A stretch of 64,000 nt of DNA from Arthrobacter sp. ISL-72 (GTDB lineage Bacteria > Actinomycetota > Actinomycetes > Actinomycetales > Micrococcaceae). The stretch lies in assembly GCF_018613755.1 (NCBI RefSeq), contig NZ_JAGGPP010000001.1:62001-126000 (forward strand). Reading direction: 5' to 3'. The notes below the pieces were generated by a model, which was given only the letters and a program-made list of their open reading frames with translations, did not search any database and was not told the origin of the DNA. Position 1 is the first letter of the stretch. Each line of letters starts with the position of its first letter. The position numbers were made by a program, and so were the translations under genes. Below are positions 47,500-55,977 of the stretch, in pieces.

Positions 47500-47535
47500 G
47501 CGGCGCGCTCCCTCAAATGCGAGGAAACGCGCCGC
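47500..47535. terminator. Bidirectional terminator hairpin
   Basis: An 8-bp GC stem (GCGGCGCG / CGCGCCGC) with a 20-nt loop is preceded on the plus strand by AAAA, giving a U-run for the leftward transcript. It lies between the convergent DUF998 remnant and the secreted-protein gene. Confidence 0.6.
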
Positions 47536-47558
47536 GCGCTGAGGGTTACGGGAAAGGA

Positions 47559-48113
47559 CTAGTGGCCGCCCCCGCCGATCACGCCTTGTTCCACGGCCTT
47601 CGTGACGGCGTCCGCCTCGGCCTGGGTCAGCTTGCCGTCGGTGACGGCCGTGTCCAGCCTGGCCTTGAGCGCGGCCGCGCGTTCGGCCTGGTCAGCGGTC
47701 CGGATTTCCTCCAAGGCCGCGGTGACCTTTGATTCCTCGACCCCTAGCGACTCGGCCAGCGCCTTGGCCAGCGCCGCATCCTGGGCCGAACGGTCCGGTT
47801 TGGTGCCATCAGCCGGCTTGGTGCCTTCAGTGGGCTTGTTTGCTTCCCGGAACGCCTGGATGGCTTCGGTCACCTTCGCCTCTTCCACGCCAAGCTTTGT
47901 CGCTAGGTCAGCAGCAAGCTGGCCGCGGTCGCCCTTGTGGCCGCCGCGCATTCCCTGGCCGTCCGCCGGCGCCGTGGTCCCAGCCGATGCGCTGGCGCTC
48001 GGGCTTGGCGTGGGAGTCTCGGCAGCCGAAGCCATTCCGGTAACGCCCATGCCGGCGCCGAGGGCCAATGCCCCGGCCGTAAGGCCGAGGGTGATTCTTT
48101 TCGTGCGTGACAT
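47559..48113 (-). CDS. Secreted helical protein with duplicated LGVEExKVTxA units
   Basis: A 184-residue protein with a signal peptide (SRTKRITLGLTAGALALGAG, cleavage near ASAAE). After a Pro/Ser/Thr linker come two similar helical units: LATKLGVEEAKVTEAIQAFR near 70 and LAESLGVEESKVTAALEEIR near 117. A third helix pair ends in LTQAEADAVTKAVEQGVIGG. Repeats of this kind occur in small exported actinobacterial and Bacillus proteins of unknown role. AAGGAG precedes the ATG. Confidence 0.7.
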   Translation of the reverse strand: MSRTKRITLGLTAGALALGAGMGVTGMASAAETPTPSPSASASAGTTAPADGQGMRGGHKGDRGQLAADLATKLGVEEAKVTEAIQAFREANKPTEGTKPADGTKPDRSAQDAALAKALAESLGVEESKVTAALEEIRTADQAERAAALKARLDTAVTDGKLTQAEADAVTKAVEQGVIGGGGH

Positions 48114-48264
48114 CGTTTGTCTCCTTGATCCGCCGTGCAGAACGGCTCTTGCGGAAGAGCGGCTGTTTCACCGTCTGAGACAAAGATGCGCGCCGAAGAT
48201 CAGTCAGGCCTGTTGGAAAACTGTCACTGCGCTGTGAATGCCGGAATGGCACCTGCGAAAGGCT

Positions 48265-48381
48265 TCAGCCGTGTCGCTTCCAGCGCTTCGGCCACTTCAT
48301 GTTCAGCAGCAGCACGCCCAGCATCAGGGAATCGATCGTCATGATCGCCGCGATCAGGTAGGCCCATCCGGTCATTATCAT
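48265..48381 (-). CDS. Tiny single-pass membrane protein (38 aa)
   Basis: Reads MIMTGWAYLIAAIMTIDSLM, then LGVLLLNMKW and PKRWKRHG. One hydrophobic helix is followed by a strongly basic cytoplasmic end, a normal topology for regulatory or accessory membrane peptides. GGTGAG lies 6 bases before the ATG, and the start overlaps the stop of a preceding 18-codon frame by 4 bp. No known family can be named. Confidence 0.5.
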   Translation of the reverse strand: MIMTGWAYLIAAIMTIDSLMLGVLLLNMKWPKRWKRHG

Positions 48382-48434
48382 GCGCGGCTCACCTCCGGCC
48401 GGCGTCCCGCGGTGGTGTGTACCAGAATGCCCAT
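48378..48434 (-). CDS. 18-codon upstream frame coupled to the tiny membrane protein
   Basis: Encodes MGILVHTTAGRRPEVSRA with AGGAG 5 bases before the ATG, and its TGA overlaps the next ATG (ATGA). It may be a leader peptide that couples translation of the 38-residue protein. Too short for certainty. Confidence 0.35.
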   Translation of the reverse strand: MGILVHTTAGRRPEVSRA

Positions 48435-48626
48435 GACGATCTCCTGATGTGGATCCCCCCAGTCAATCGATAGTTCCACCAAGTCTGGCACGCCGCGGCA
48501 AGGGACGGAACGGCGAGCACTACTCGAATGATGCTCTGTCCAGGCGCCAACGAGGGCCTGCGCTACTCGCTCGATAACAGATAGTGCAACGAAGGTTTGG
48601 TGCCGGAAGCCTGCCGGGCAAACAGC

Positions 48627-48665
48627 TGCGAAGCCGTCGTCGCCCTAGGCAACGACGGCTTCGCA
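48627..48665 (-). terminator. Terminator after hxlA
   Basis: A perfect 14-bp stem (TGCGAAGCCGTCGT and its complement) with an 11-nt loop lies 17 bp past the hxlA stop codon. Confidence 0.8.
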
Positions 48666-48681
48666 ATCTGCCGTGACCGAA

Positions 48682-49305
48682 TTAGATGATCGCGGCGCGC
48701 AGTTCCTTGGCGGCCAGCGCGGGATCAGCGGCGCTGTAGATGGAACCGCCGACGACGGCTACATCGGCGCCGGCGCGCTGGACCGCGTTGATGGTGGAAA
48801 TATTTACGCCGCCGGCCACGGAGAACGGCACCCGGGCTTCCTCGCCGGCGCTGAGCAGCACGTCCAGGTTGTAGCCCGGCTTCGCCTGCTCGTCGAGTCC
48901 GGCGTGGAATTCGATGAACTTGGCGCCCAGCGCGCGGGCTTCCTTGGCGCGGGTCACCTTGTCCGCGACGCCGATCAGGTCAACCACGATGCCCTTGTTG
49001 TGGGCCTTCGCCGCCTTGACGGCGCCGGCGATGGTGGAGTCGTCCGCGCTGCCCAGGACGGAGACCAGGTCTGCGCCTGCGCTGAAGGCGATCTCGGCTT
49101 CGAGTTCACCGGCGTCCATCGTCTTCATGTCGGCAAAAACGATCTTGTCCGGGTGGGCCGTCTTGACGGCGGTCACGGCGGAGAGCCCGGCGTTCTTCAC
49201 CAGCGGGGTGCCGAGCTCAATGATGTCGACGTATTCGGCCACCTTGCCTGCCAGTTCAAGGGCGGCTTCGACTGTGAGGACATCCATGGCGACTTGCAGT
49301 TTCAT
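48682..49305 (-). CDS. hxlA: 3-hexulose-6-phosphate synthase
   Basis: Condenses formaldehyde with ribulose 5-phosphate to hexulose 6-phosphate (RuMP pathway). The 207-residue TIM barrel has LQVAMDVLTVEAALELAGKV, DIIELGTPLVKNAG, the catalytic and metal motif FADMKTMDAGELEAEIAFSA near 57-76, EFHAGLDEQA, and the phosphate site VAGGVN plus VVGGSIY. Length is standard for HPS. It lies 50 bp after hxlB. In this window its role is probably to detoxify formaldehyde from N-demethylation of betaine-derived compounds. Confidence 0.94.
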   Translation of the reverse strand: MKLQVAMDVLTVEAALELAGKVAEYVDIIELGTPLVKNAGLSAVTAVKTAHPDKIVFADMKTMDAGELEAEIAFSAGADLVSVLGSADDSTIAGAVKAAKAHNKGIVVDLIGVADKVTRAKEARALGAKFIEFHAGLDEQAKPGYNLDVLLSAGEEARVPFSVAGGVNISTINAVQRAGADVAVVGGSIYSAADPALAAKELRAAII

Positions 49306-49355
49306 GTGTTTTCTTCCTTGGGTTTGTTTTGGGTGGTGCGTGGACGGGTCTGTGG

Positions 49356-49958
49356 CTATTCGAGGTTGGCGTGGCGTTTCCAGAGCTCTTCCGGCGCCGC
49401 CGCGTCCTCGTCCCAAAGGCTCTGGAAGACCGCTTCGGTGGTGGCAAACAGCACCTGTTCGAAGAGGCTTCCGGAATATTGCCGGGTCACGGCCGAGCCG
49501 TGATCCGTTTTTTGGGCTGCCGGGATAAGCACGACGGCGGCGGCTACTGCCGCGAGCGGGGAACCCGGGTTCGTGGTGTAGGCGGCCACCCGGGCGCCTT
49601 GTGCTGCTGCGGTTTCCGCCGCCTTGACGACGCAGGCGGTTGTGCCGGAGCCGGAGGCTGCGAGCAACAGGTCGCCCGGGCGGATAGCCGGGGCGGTCGT
49701 CTCGCCAACTACGTGCACTGTCAGGCCGAGATGCATGAGCCGCATGGCCGCCATTTTCAGGACGAGGCCGCTGCGTCCGGCTCCGGTTACGAAGATCCTG
49801 TCGGCCAGCCTCAGTTCGGTCACGAGGGACGCCACCTGGGCGGGATCCACGCGCTGGAACACTTCGCTGATTTCGTCCTGGACAAGAATCCGGTTGCGGC
49901 TGAAGGCACGGGATGTATCGGCATGGGCGGCCGGGTCGGTTTCCGTGATGACGCTCAT
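49356..49958 (-). CDS. hxlB: 6-phospho-3-hexuloisomerase
   Basis: Isomerises hexulose 6-phosphate to fructose 6-phosphate, completing formaldehyde fixation. The 200-residue SIS-domain protein has IFVTGAGRSGLVLKMAAMRL near 54-73 (phosphate-binding loop), LLLAASGSGTTACVVKAAE near 96, and SLFEQVLFATTEAVF near 163 with the catalytic Glu. A strong GGAGG site precedes the ATG. First gene of hxlBA, divergent from the LuxR-type regulator. Confidence 0.94.
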   Translation of the reverse strand: MSVITETDPAAHADTSRAFSRNRILVQDEISEVFQRVDPAQVASLVTELRLADRIFVTGAGRSGLVLKMAAMRLMHLGLTVHVVGETTAPAIRPGDLLLAASGSGTTACVVKAAETAAAQGARVAAYTTNPGSPLAAVAAAVVLIPAAQKTDHGSAVTRQYSGSLFEQVLFATTEAVFQSLWDEDAAAPEELWKRHANLE

Positions 49959-50094
49959 TGGCTGCTACCTCCTTCTACGAAAGTCGTTACCTATTCATCC
50001 TGACCCACCTGCGGGGCAGGCCCAACGCCATGATGGGATGGTCTTAACCACCCAAAGGGGTAGGCAAGGGGCCGGAGAAACGTAGAATGGGCAG

Positions 50095-51420
50095 GTGAGC
50101 AAACCCTCCGATGCCCGTGCTGCCCTGTTTATTCCCACCCCCGGGCTCCCCCGGTCGGTCGAGGAGGCGCAGTCTTTGCTTGGCGCCATAGCCGCCTTGT
50201 CCACGGCGCCGCTGGCCACCATCGCACAGCGGCTGCGGGACGCCGTGCTCCCCTACCTGGGCAGCAGCGCCCTGGTCATCTTCACCGAAGACTGCACCGG
50301 CCGGCCACAGAAGAAAGCCGGCGACGAAGCCGTCATCAGCCGGGTTTCCATTGCCGAACTCGACCACATCCGGGGATTGCTGCCGGAGGGCGGGACCTGG
50401 CAGGGCAAAGCCGTCCTCGGCGGTCAGGAACGGATGGTCCTGGCCCTCTCATCGCCGAGCAACGCCCTGCTGGTTTTCACAGACCCGCAGCCTCTTCCGG
50501 ATCCGGCCGGACACGCGGAGGCAGAACGGACGCTCCGCTACCTCTGGGCCCTCGCAGCCGAACGCATCCGGGAGAAGGTGGCCGATGCGCCGCCGTCGTA
50601 CCTCATTGAATCCCGCGCCGCATCCGCCGAGCGGGTCAGGGTGACAGCGGAACTGGTGGACAGCCACTCCACCACCCTGGAAACGCTGCTCGCGGCGCTG
50701 CGCTCCCCCGCCCTGAGCGACGAAGCAGCCCGGAAGTCAGCCACCGACGTCGCTGCCAAGGCCCTGGTGGGACTCCGCACGCTGAACGACCGCACCACGG
50801 AACTCGTGGAGGAACCGGTCGCCACCGCGTTCCAGCGCCTCCGCGAGGACCTGAAGCCGCTGATGCACTTCAGCGGAATCGACGTCCAGTTCATCGAGCC
50901 TCCGCTCAATGGCCGCGCCCTGCCCGGCGAAGTCGCCCACGCGGCGCGGGCGATCGTCCGGGGACTGGTGCTTGCCATGGTGGATCAGGGCGGCCTACGC
51001 CGGATCCGCACCCAGTGGGACTGCGACGGCGAGAACCTCCTGGTCAACGTCCGCGACGACGGCCCGGGCGAACTGTCCAGGGAGGCACCGAACATGGCCC
51101 GCCTCGGCCAGCGAGTGGAAGCCCTCAACGGCCGCATGTCGGTGGACGTGATGTCCGGCTGGGGGGCAGACGTCGCCGTCTCACTCCCCCTCGACCCGCC
51201 GGCCGGCCCGCTGGCAGATGTCTCCGGCTGGAAGCTTGGCGAGCGCGAACTCGATGTCCTGCAGCTGCTCGCCGCCGGCCAGCGGAACCGGGCCATCGCC
51301 GCAAGACTGCACATCAGCGAGAACACCGTGAAGTTCCACCTTCGGAACATCTACCGGAAGGTGGGCGCTTCATCGCGCACGGAAGCCATCGCGATGGCCC
51401 ACAGCGGCGGGCTGCGCTAG
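50095..51420 (+). CDS. LuxR-type regulator fused to a degenerate sensor-kinase-like module
   Basis: A 441-residue protein. An N-terminal sensor region (about 1-170) is followed by a segment aligning with the dimerisation helix of NarL-partner kinases: ERVRVTAELVDSHSTTLETL near 178, where the phosphoacceptor His of ELHD is Val. An ATPase-like part has a G-box (NVRDDGPGEL near 318) but no recognisable N-box Asn. The C-terminus is a LuxR helix-turn-helix (LGERELDVLQLLAAG, then NRAIAARLHISENTVKFHLR). It seems to combine signal sensing and DNA binding in one chain without phosphorelay. GTG start, 7 nt after TAGAAT, so the mRNA may be leaderless. Divergent from hxlBA. Confidence 0.85.
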   Translation: MSKPSDARAALFIPTPGLPRSVEEAQSLLGAIAALSTAPLATIAQRLRDAVLPYLGSSALVIFTEDCTGRPQKKAGDEAVISRVSIAELDHIRGLLPEGGTWQGKAVLGGQERMVLALSSPSNALLVFTDPQPLPDPAGHAEAERTLRYLWALAAERIREKVADAPPSYLIESRAASAERVRVTAELVDSHSTTLETLLAALRSPALSDEAARKSATDVAAKALVGLRTLNDRTTELVEEPVATAFQRLREDLKPLMHFSGIDVQFIEPPLNGRALPGEVAHAARAIVRGLVLAMVDQGGLRRIRTQWDCDGENLLVNVRDDGPGELSREAPNMARLGQRVEALNGRMSVDVMSGWGADVAVSLPLDPPAGPLADVSGWKLGERELDVLQLLAAGQRNRAIAARLHISENTVKFHLRNIYRKVGASSRTEAIAMAHSGGLR

Positions 51421-51464
51421 CCAGCACCCTTGCCCCTGCCCAATACCGGTGACAGGGTGGCGGC

Positions 51465-52037
51465 ATGGCAATCGAAATTCGTCCGGCGACGCTGTTCGAG
51501 GACGTTCAAACGATGGTTGGGCCCAAGCGCCCCGATGCCACTGTCTGCTGGTGCCTCAGCTACCGCATCCCCTCGAAACAGAACGTTGAGTTGCGCGGCC
51601 CTGAGCGCGGCGCCCTCGTGAAGCAGCTCCTGCGGCAGGATCCGCCGCCCGGGGTGCTCGCGTACGACGGCGGCGAGGTAGTGGGGTGGGCGGCTGTCCA
51701 CCCGCGCGCCGACACCAGCTTTGCCCGCAACCGCAAAATTCCGCACGTGGATGATCTCGACGTGTGGTCGGTGTGGTGCCTACGGGTTCGGCCGGGGTCC
51801 CGCGGCAAGGGAATTTCGCATCGCCTGCTGCAGGGTGCGGTGGAGTTCGCCCGGAGCTACGGTGCGCCCGCCGTCGAGGGTTACCCGGTGGACAACCAGG
51901 GCAGGAAAGTGGACCTCACCATGGCGTACGTCGGCACACGGAGCCTCTTCGAACAGGCAGGGTTCACCAAGGCAGCCGACACCGGGTCTGTGATCAACGG
52001 CTTTCCGCGCGTGCTCATGCGCCGCGAGCTGCGCTGA
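51465..52037 (+). CDS. GNAT-family N-acetyltransferase
   Basis: A 190-residue acetyl-CoA-dependent transferase. The fold begins IEIRPATLFEDVQTMVG. The core strand WAAVHPRAD and the CoA pyrophosphate loop LRVRPGSRGKGISHRLLQGA near 108-127 are clear, and LFEQAGFTKA near 162 closes the fold. A Cys-rich segment VCWCLSYR near 27 is a feature of one GNAT subgroup. The substrate is not predictable. Monocistronic. Confidence 0.88.
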   Translation: MAIEIRPATLFEDVQTMVGPKRPDATVCWCLSYRIPSKQNVELRGPERGALVKQLLRQDPPPGVLAYDGGEVVGWAAVHPRADTSFARNRKIPHVDDLDVWSVWCLRVRPGSRGKGISHRLLQGAVEFARSYGAPAVEGYPVDNQGRKVDLTMAYVGTRSLFEQAGFTKAADTGSVINGFPRVLMRRELR

Positions 52038-52134
52038 TGGGCGGCGCTTCGTTAAGGCGCTTAACGCAATGCGGCCTACGTCACACTTCCCGTCATAGGA
52101 TCGAAGCCGCAGAAACTACTGGAGAGTATGGATC

Positions 52135-52944
52135 ATGGCTTCGAACAATGACACCGAAACCGACAACGATGCGGACGGCGGCCAGCACGGTGGTGTCCAG
52201 TCGGTGGACCGGGCACTTGCTGTCCTGGAAATCCTGGCGCGTGACGGCCATGCGGGCGTGAGCGAAATCGCAGAGGAGATGGGCATCCACAAGTCCACTG
52301 TCTCCCGGCTGATGGGGTCGCTGGTGAGCCGGGAAATGGTTCACCAGAACAGCGAACGGGGGAAGTACCAGCTGGGGTTTGGCATCCTGCGGCTGGCGAG
52401 TTCCATCCCCGGGAGGCTGAGCCTGGTGCGTGAGGCCAGGCCCATGCTGGAGAGCCTTGCGGAGGAGTTCAAGGAAACGGTGAATCTCGCCGTCCTGCGC
52501 TCGAACTACGCGGTCAACGTGGACCAGGCCATGGGTCCGTCCACGCTCGCCACCTACGACTGGGTGGGCAGCCTGACGCCGCTCCACGCAACCTCCAGCG
52601 GAAAGGTCCTGCTGGCTGCGCTAACCGCGGAAGAAAGGGACCGGATCCTGAAGGAGACCGGGCTTCCTGCCCGCACGCCACGCACCATCACGAACCGGAG
52701 CAAGCTGGAGAACCAGTTGGTGGACGTCGCCCGGGATGGATACGGCGTGGTCCGGGAAGAGTTCGAAATCGGGCTGAATTCGATGGCTGTACCGGTGTAC
52801 AACCATCTGGGTGTGGTGATTGGTGCGGTCAGCATCTCCGGGCCGGCCTTCCGCTTTGAACCCGAGGAGGCTCCCGGCCTCCTCGAGGGGCTCAAACAGG
52901 CGGGACTGCAGATCAGCGCCAAAATGGGCTACACCCGGCGATAG
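52135..52944 (+). CDS. IclR-family transcriptional regulator
   Basis: A 269-residue regulator with an acidic N-terminal tail, a winged helix at about 22-85 (VQSVDRALAVLEILARDG, then VSEIAEEMGIHKSTVSRLM and GKYQLGFGIL), and an effector domain (LHATSSGKVLLAALTAEERD near 143, REEFEIGLNSMAVPVYNHLG near 206). GGAGAG lies 8 bases before the ATG. It stands next to the broken reductase and the Rieske/BCCT pair; control of betaine use or of the glyoxylate operon is possible but not shown. Confidence 0.9.
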   Translation: MASNNDTETDNDADGGQHGGVQSVDRALAVLEILARDGHAGVSEIAEEMGIHKSTVSRLMGSLVSREMVHQNSERGKYQLGFGILRLASSIPGRLSLVREARPMLESLAEEFKETVNLAVLRSNYAVNVDQAMGPSTLATYDWVGSLTPLHATSSGKVLLAALTAEERDRILKETGLPARTPRTITNRSKLENQLVDVARDGYGVVREEFEIGLNSMAVPVYNHLGVVIGAVSISGPAFRFEPEEAPGLLEGLKQAGLQISAKMGYTRR

Positions 52945-53036
52945 TTCAGCCGAACCCGAGAGGCAGATCGAGTTCTGTTTAAAATGATTGAGCCTGCCGA
53001 AACATCGATTTGACAGACTCAATGAGCCGCAGGGCG

Positions 53037-53231
53037 CTAAGCCCCCGGGGCGGGGTAATTCGTGGGAACGGAGTCCCCGAGGAGGAAGTCCTTTGACAGC
53101 GGGGGCCTGTCGTACGGACGGTGCTGTTCATCGCCAATGATGACCAGCCGGCCGGCGAAGCCTCGAGCGCGGGCTGCCCGGGCTGCCGAAAGGCCGGCCA
53201 GGGAAGCTCCCACGATCGCAAGCGTCTCCAT
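53037..53231 (-). pseudogene. N-terminal fragment of a ferredoxin/rubredoxin reductase
   Basis: Only 64 residues: METLAIVGASLAGLSAARAA is the FAD-binding start, and EQHRPYDRPPLSKDFLLGD is the hallmark second motif of Rieske-system FAD reductases. The family is about 400 residues; here a stop follows YPAPGA and no continuation is found on this strand down to the IclR gene. The remaining about 85% is lost. It is divergent from the Rieske ferredoxin gene that it would normally serve. Confidence 0.8.
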
Positions 53232-53273
53232 AATCCACCCTCCTAATTGCTTTATACGCAACAATCATCACGA

Positions 53274-53374
53274 TAAGCAACAGAGTGACGCATGACACTG
53301 GCGGTGTCAAGGCACTGGCGCAAGGGCCCGAACACCTTGACATTGACGTGTGACGTGGCGCACTCTGTTGCTTA
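53274..53374. promoter_or_regulatory. Palindrome-rich divergent promoter of the Rieske/BCCT operon
   Basis: A 14-bp inverted repeat (TAAGCAACAGAGTG at 53274-53287 and its complement at 53361-53374) brackets the region. Inside is a second palindrome, TGACACTGGCGGTGTCA (53293-53309). Both lie between the reductase fragment and the Rieske gene. They look like sites for one or two dimeric regulators. Confidence 0.6.
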
Positions 53375-53464
53375 CCGCGAAATGTGTTGATTGTCGCGGA
53401 ACGCTCCCGATCCCCATCGCCCAGCGTTTGCGAACTTAGTCCCTGAACTCTAAAGAGGTGCACC

Positions 53465-53815
53465 ATGCACAAGGCCTGCCCGCTCAGTGAACTCGCTCCC
53501 GGGGAGGCAATACGGCTCGATACCGCTCCGCCTATCGCCATCTTCCACACCGAGGAAGGCGAGATTTTCGCCATCGACGACACATGCACCCATCAGGATG
53601 CCTCACTGGCCGACGGCTACGTAGAGGACTGCTGGGTCGAGTGCCCGCTCCACGCCTCCAGGTTCAACCTGCGCACTGGCTCCCTGGACGCCCCGCCGGC
53701 CAAACTGCCGGTCCGCACCCACGAAGTAAAAATCGTCGACGGCAACATCATGGTCATCGAATCGGACGAAGCCCCCAACCTTCCGCCCGGTTTAACCCCC
53801 GAAGGCCATGTTTAA
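53465..53815 (+). CDS. Rieske [2Fe-2S] ferredoxin component
   Basis: A 116-residue soluble electron carrier. The cluster ligands are Cys41-x-His43 (DDTCTHQDASL) and Cys60-x2-His63 (VECPLHASRF), with 16 residues between the pairs, the normal Rieske ferredoxin spacing. It would feed electrons to a Rieske oxygenase, which is absent from the window; the reductase gene beside it is only a fragment. It is followed immediately by a betaine-type transporter, so a role in oxidative demethylation of an imported quaternary amine is likely. AAAGAGG precedes the ATG. Confidence 0.9.
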   Translation: MHKACPLSELAPGEAIRLDTAPPIAIFHTEEGEIFAIDDTCTHQDASLADGYVEDCWVECPLHASRFNLRTGSLDAPPAKLPVRTHEVKIVDGNIMVIESDEAPNLPPGLTPEGHV

Positions 53816-53852
53816 ACGCAAGCCCATGACTCGCCGAGCAAAGGACCCGCTC

Positions 53853-55901
53853 ATGGCTATCAATAGTGAACTAACATCCCCCAAGCCCAACGGGCTTCCT
53901 GCCGACAGCAATCCGGCGGATTCCCCCAAAAATCCGGACCCTGTAGGTACGGATAGCTCCACCGAAGTAACACCTATCTCCACGGACGAAATTCCGGCCG
54001 CAGCCCTCGAACCAGAGGATGAAACAGCAAGTCTGCCGGATGAAGAAGAATACGCACAGATCCTTGAGGAGCTGCGCCAGACCAAGACCGAGCAGGCAGT
54101 GTCCGAACGTCGGAACCGCAAGCTCACCCTCGACAAAGTCACCTTCGGAATCACAGGCGCCATTGCCGTCGCCTTCGTGATCTGGGGCTTTGTAGGCAAG
54201 GACAGCCTGTCCGCTACCTCCACAAACGCCCTCAACTGGGTGATGGAATACACCGGTTGGCTCTTTATGGTGCTGGCCTCCCTGTTCGTTGTGTTCGTCC
54301 TCTGGCTGGCCCTCGGCAAGTTCGGAAACATTCCCCTGGGCAAGGACGGCGAGAAGCCTGAATTCCGGACCGTCTCCTGGGTCGCCATGATGTTCGCGGC
54401 CGGCATGGGCATCGGGCTCATGTTCTACGGCGTCGCCGAACCGCTCTACCACTACATCTCGCCGCCGCCGGGAACCGTGGACGGCCGCACGCCCGCGGCG
54501 ATCCAGACCGCCATGGCCACCTCCATCTTCCACTGGACCCTGCACCCCTGGGCCATGTACGCCGTCGTCGGAATCGCCATGGCCTACGGCACGTACCGAC
54601 TGGGCCGCAGGCAACTGATCTCCGCGGCCTTCACCTCGCTCTTCGGCATCAGGACAGTTGAAGGGCCGATCGGGAAGTTCATTAACATCCTGGCCATCTT
54701 CGCCACCCTCTTCGGCACCGCAGCTTCCCTTGGACTGGGTGCCTTGCAGATCGGCAGCGGCATGACCTCCAACGGCTGGGTAGGGGAAATCGGAACTCCG
54801 GTGCTCGTGGTGATCGTAGCGATCCTCACCTCCTGCTTCGTCGCCTCCGCTGTGTCGGGCATCAGCCGCGGCATCCAATGGCTGTCCAACATCAACATGG
54901 TGCTGGCCGTCGTCCTCGCCCTCATCGTGTTCGTGGCCGGCCCCACGCTCTTCATCCTCAATCTCATCCCGTCCGCGGTTGGCGACTATGCCCGCGATCT
55001 CGCCGAGATGTCCTCCCGCACCGAAGCCGTCGGCGACGAGGCCCTGCGCACCTGGATGTCCAGCTGGACCATCTTCTACTGGGCCTGGTGGATCTCCTGG
55101 ACGCCCTTCGTGGGTCTGTTCATTGCCCGCATCAGCCGGGGACGCACCATCCGCCAGTTCGTCACGGGCGTCCTGCTGGTCCCCAGCGTCGTCAGCGTCA
55201 TCTGGTTCGCAATCTTCGGCGGCACGGCGTTCCATATCCAGCAGGAAGCCGACAAGGCAAACACCCCCGGCCTGGTAACGATGGTCAACGGAAGTCCTTC
55301 CATCAATTTCGATGGTGCACTCTTCGATTTGGTCAAGAACCTGCAGATGCCGGCCTGGCTGACGGCAGCGGTCATCGTCCTGGCGATGGTCCTGGTCGCG
55401 ATCTTCTTCATCACGGGTGCCGATGCGGCGTCCATTGTGATGGGGTCGCTTAGTTCCAACGGCGCCGAGGAGCCGCGGCGGGGAGTGGTCATTTTCTGGG
55501 GAACGCTCACCGGTGCAGTCGCGGCGGTCATGCTCCTTGCCGGCGGCGATGAGCCTTCGGAAGCATTGTCAGGCTTGCAGCGCATCACCATCGTGGCGGC
55601 ACTGCCGTTCGTTGTGGTCATGCTGCTGCTGTGCTTCGCCCTTGCCAAGGACCTCCGCCGTGATCCCCTGTCCCTGCGCCGGCGCCTGGCCACCTCGGTG
55701 GTGGAACGGGCCATCCGTACCGGAGTGGAACAGCATGGCGGCGTCCAATTCGACCTCGTGACGAGGCACGATTGCGCCGGAAAGTGTTCCGATTCGGATT
55801 GCCCCGGAGTGGCCCCGACCAGCGCGACCTCAACCAGCGGGACCCCGACACCCGGGAACCCTGGCAGCGGCGACACCAAACCACAGACCGACCTCAATTA
55901 A
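53853..55901 (+). CDS. BCCT-family betaine/choline/carnitine transporter
   Basis: Imports quaternary ammonium compounds across the inner membrane. The 682-residue protein has a hydrophilic acidic N-terminal tail (about 85 residues), 12 helices and a C-terminal tail. Signatures are AAGMGIGLMFYGVAEPLYHY, with the GMGIG sequence of sodium-coupled betaine carriers such as BetP, and FYWAWWISWTPFVGLFIARI with the conserved tryptophans. The last 50 residues carry an unusual CAGKCSDSDC cluster. The start at 53853 has AAAGGA 7 bases upstream; a start at 53808 overlapping the Rieske gene is possible. Tail lengths suggest osmotic sensing, but the setting suggests catabolic uptake. Confidence 0.93.
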   Translation: MAINSELTSPKPNGLPADSNPADSPKNPDPVGTDSSTEVTPISTDEIPAAALEPEDETASLPDEEEYAQILEELRQTKTEQAVSERRNRKLTLDKVTFGITGAIAVAFVIWGFVGKDSLSATSTNALNWVMEYTGWLFMVLASLFVVFVLWLALGKFGNIPLGKDGEKPEFRTVSWVAMMFAAGMGIGLMFYGVAEPLYHYISPPPGTVDGRTPAAIQTAMATSIFHWTLHPWAMYAVVGIAMAYGTYRLGRRQLISAAFTSLFGIRTVEGPIGKFINILAIFATLFGTAASLGLGALQIGSGMTSNGWVGEIGTPVLVVIVAILTSCFVASAVSGISRGIQWLSNINMVLAVVLALIVFVAGPTLFILNLIPSAVGDYARDLAEMSSRTEAVGDEALRTWMSSWTIFYWAWWISWTPFVGLFIARISRGRTIRQFVTGVLLVPSVVSVIWFAIFGGTAFHIQQEADKANTPGLVTMVNGSPSINFDGALFDLVKNLQMPAWLTAAVIVLAMVLVAIFFITGADAASIVMGSLSSNGAEEPRRGVVIFWGTLTGAVAAVMLLAGGDEPSEALSGLQRITIVAALPFVVVMLLLCFALAKDLRRDPLSLRRRLATSVVERAIRTGVEQHGGVQFDLVTRHDCAGKCSDSDCPGVAPTSATSTSGTPTPGNPGSGDTKPQTDLN

Positions 55902-55907
55902 TCCCCT

Positions 55908-55947
55908 GTTCTGTCCCCGGTGGCACCCTGTGCACCGGGGACAGAAC
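55908..55947 (+). terminator. Terminator after the BCCT gene
   Basis: A perfect 15-bp stem (GTTCTGTCCCCGGTG and its complement) with a 10-nt loop lies 6 bp past the stop codon and is followed by TTCC. Confidence 0.8.
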
Positions 55948-55977
55948 TTCCATCGCACCAGCAAAGGCTAACCAAAC

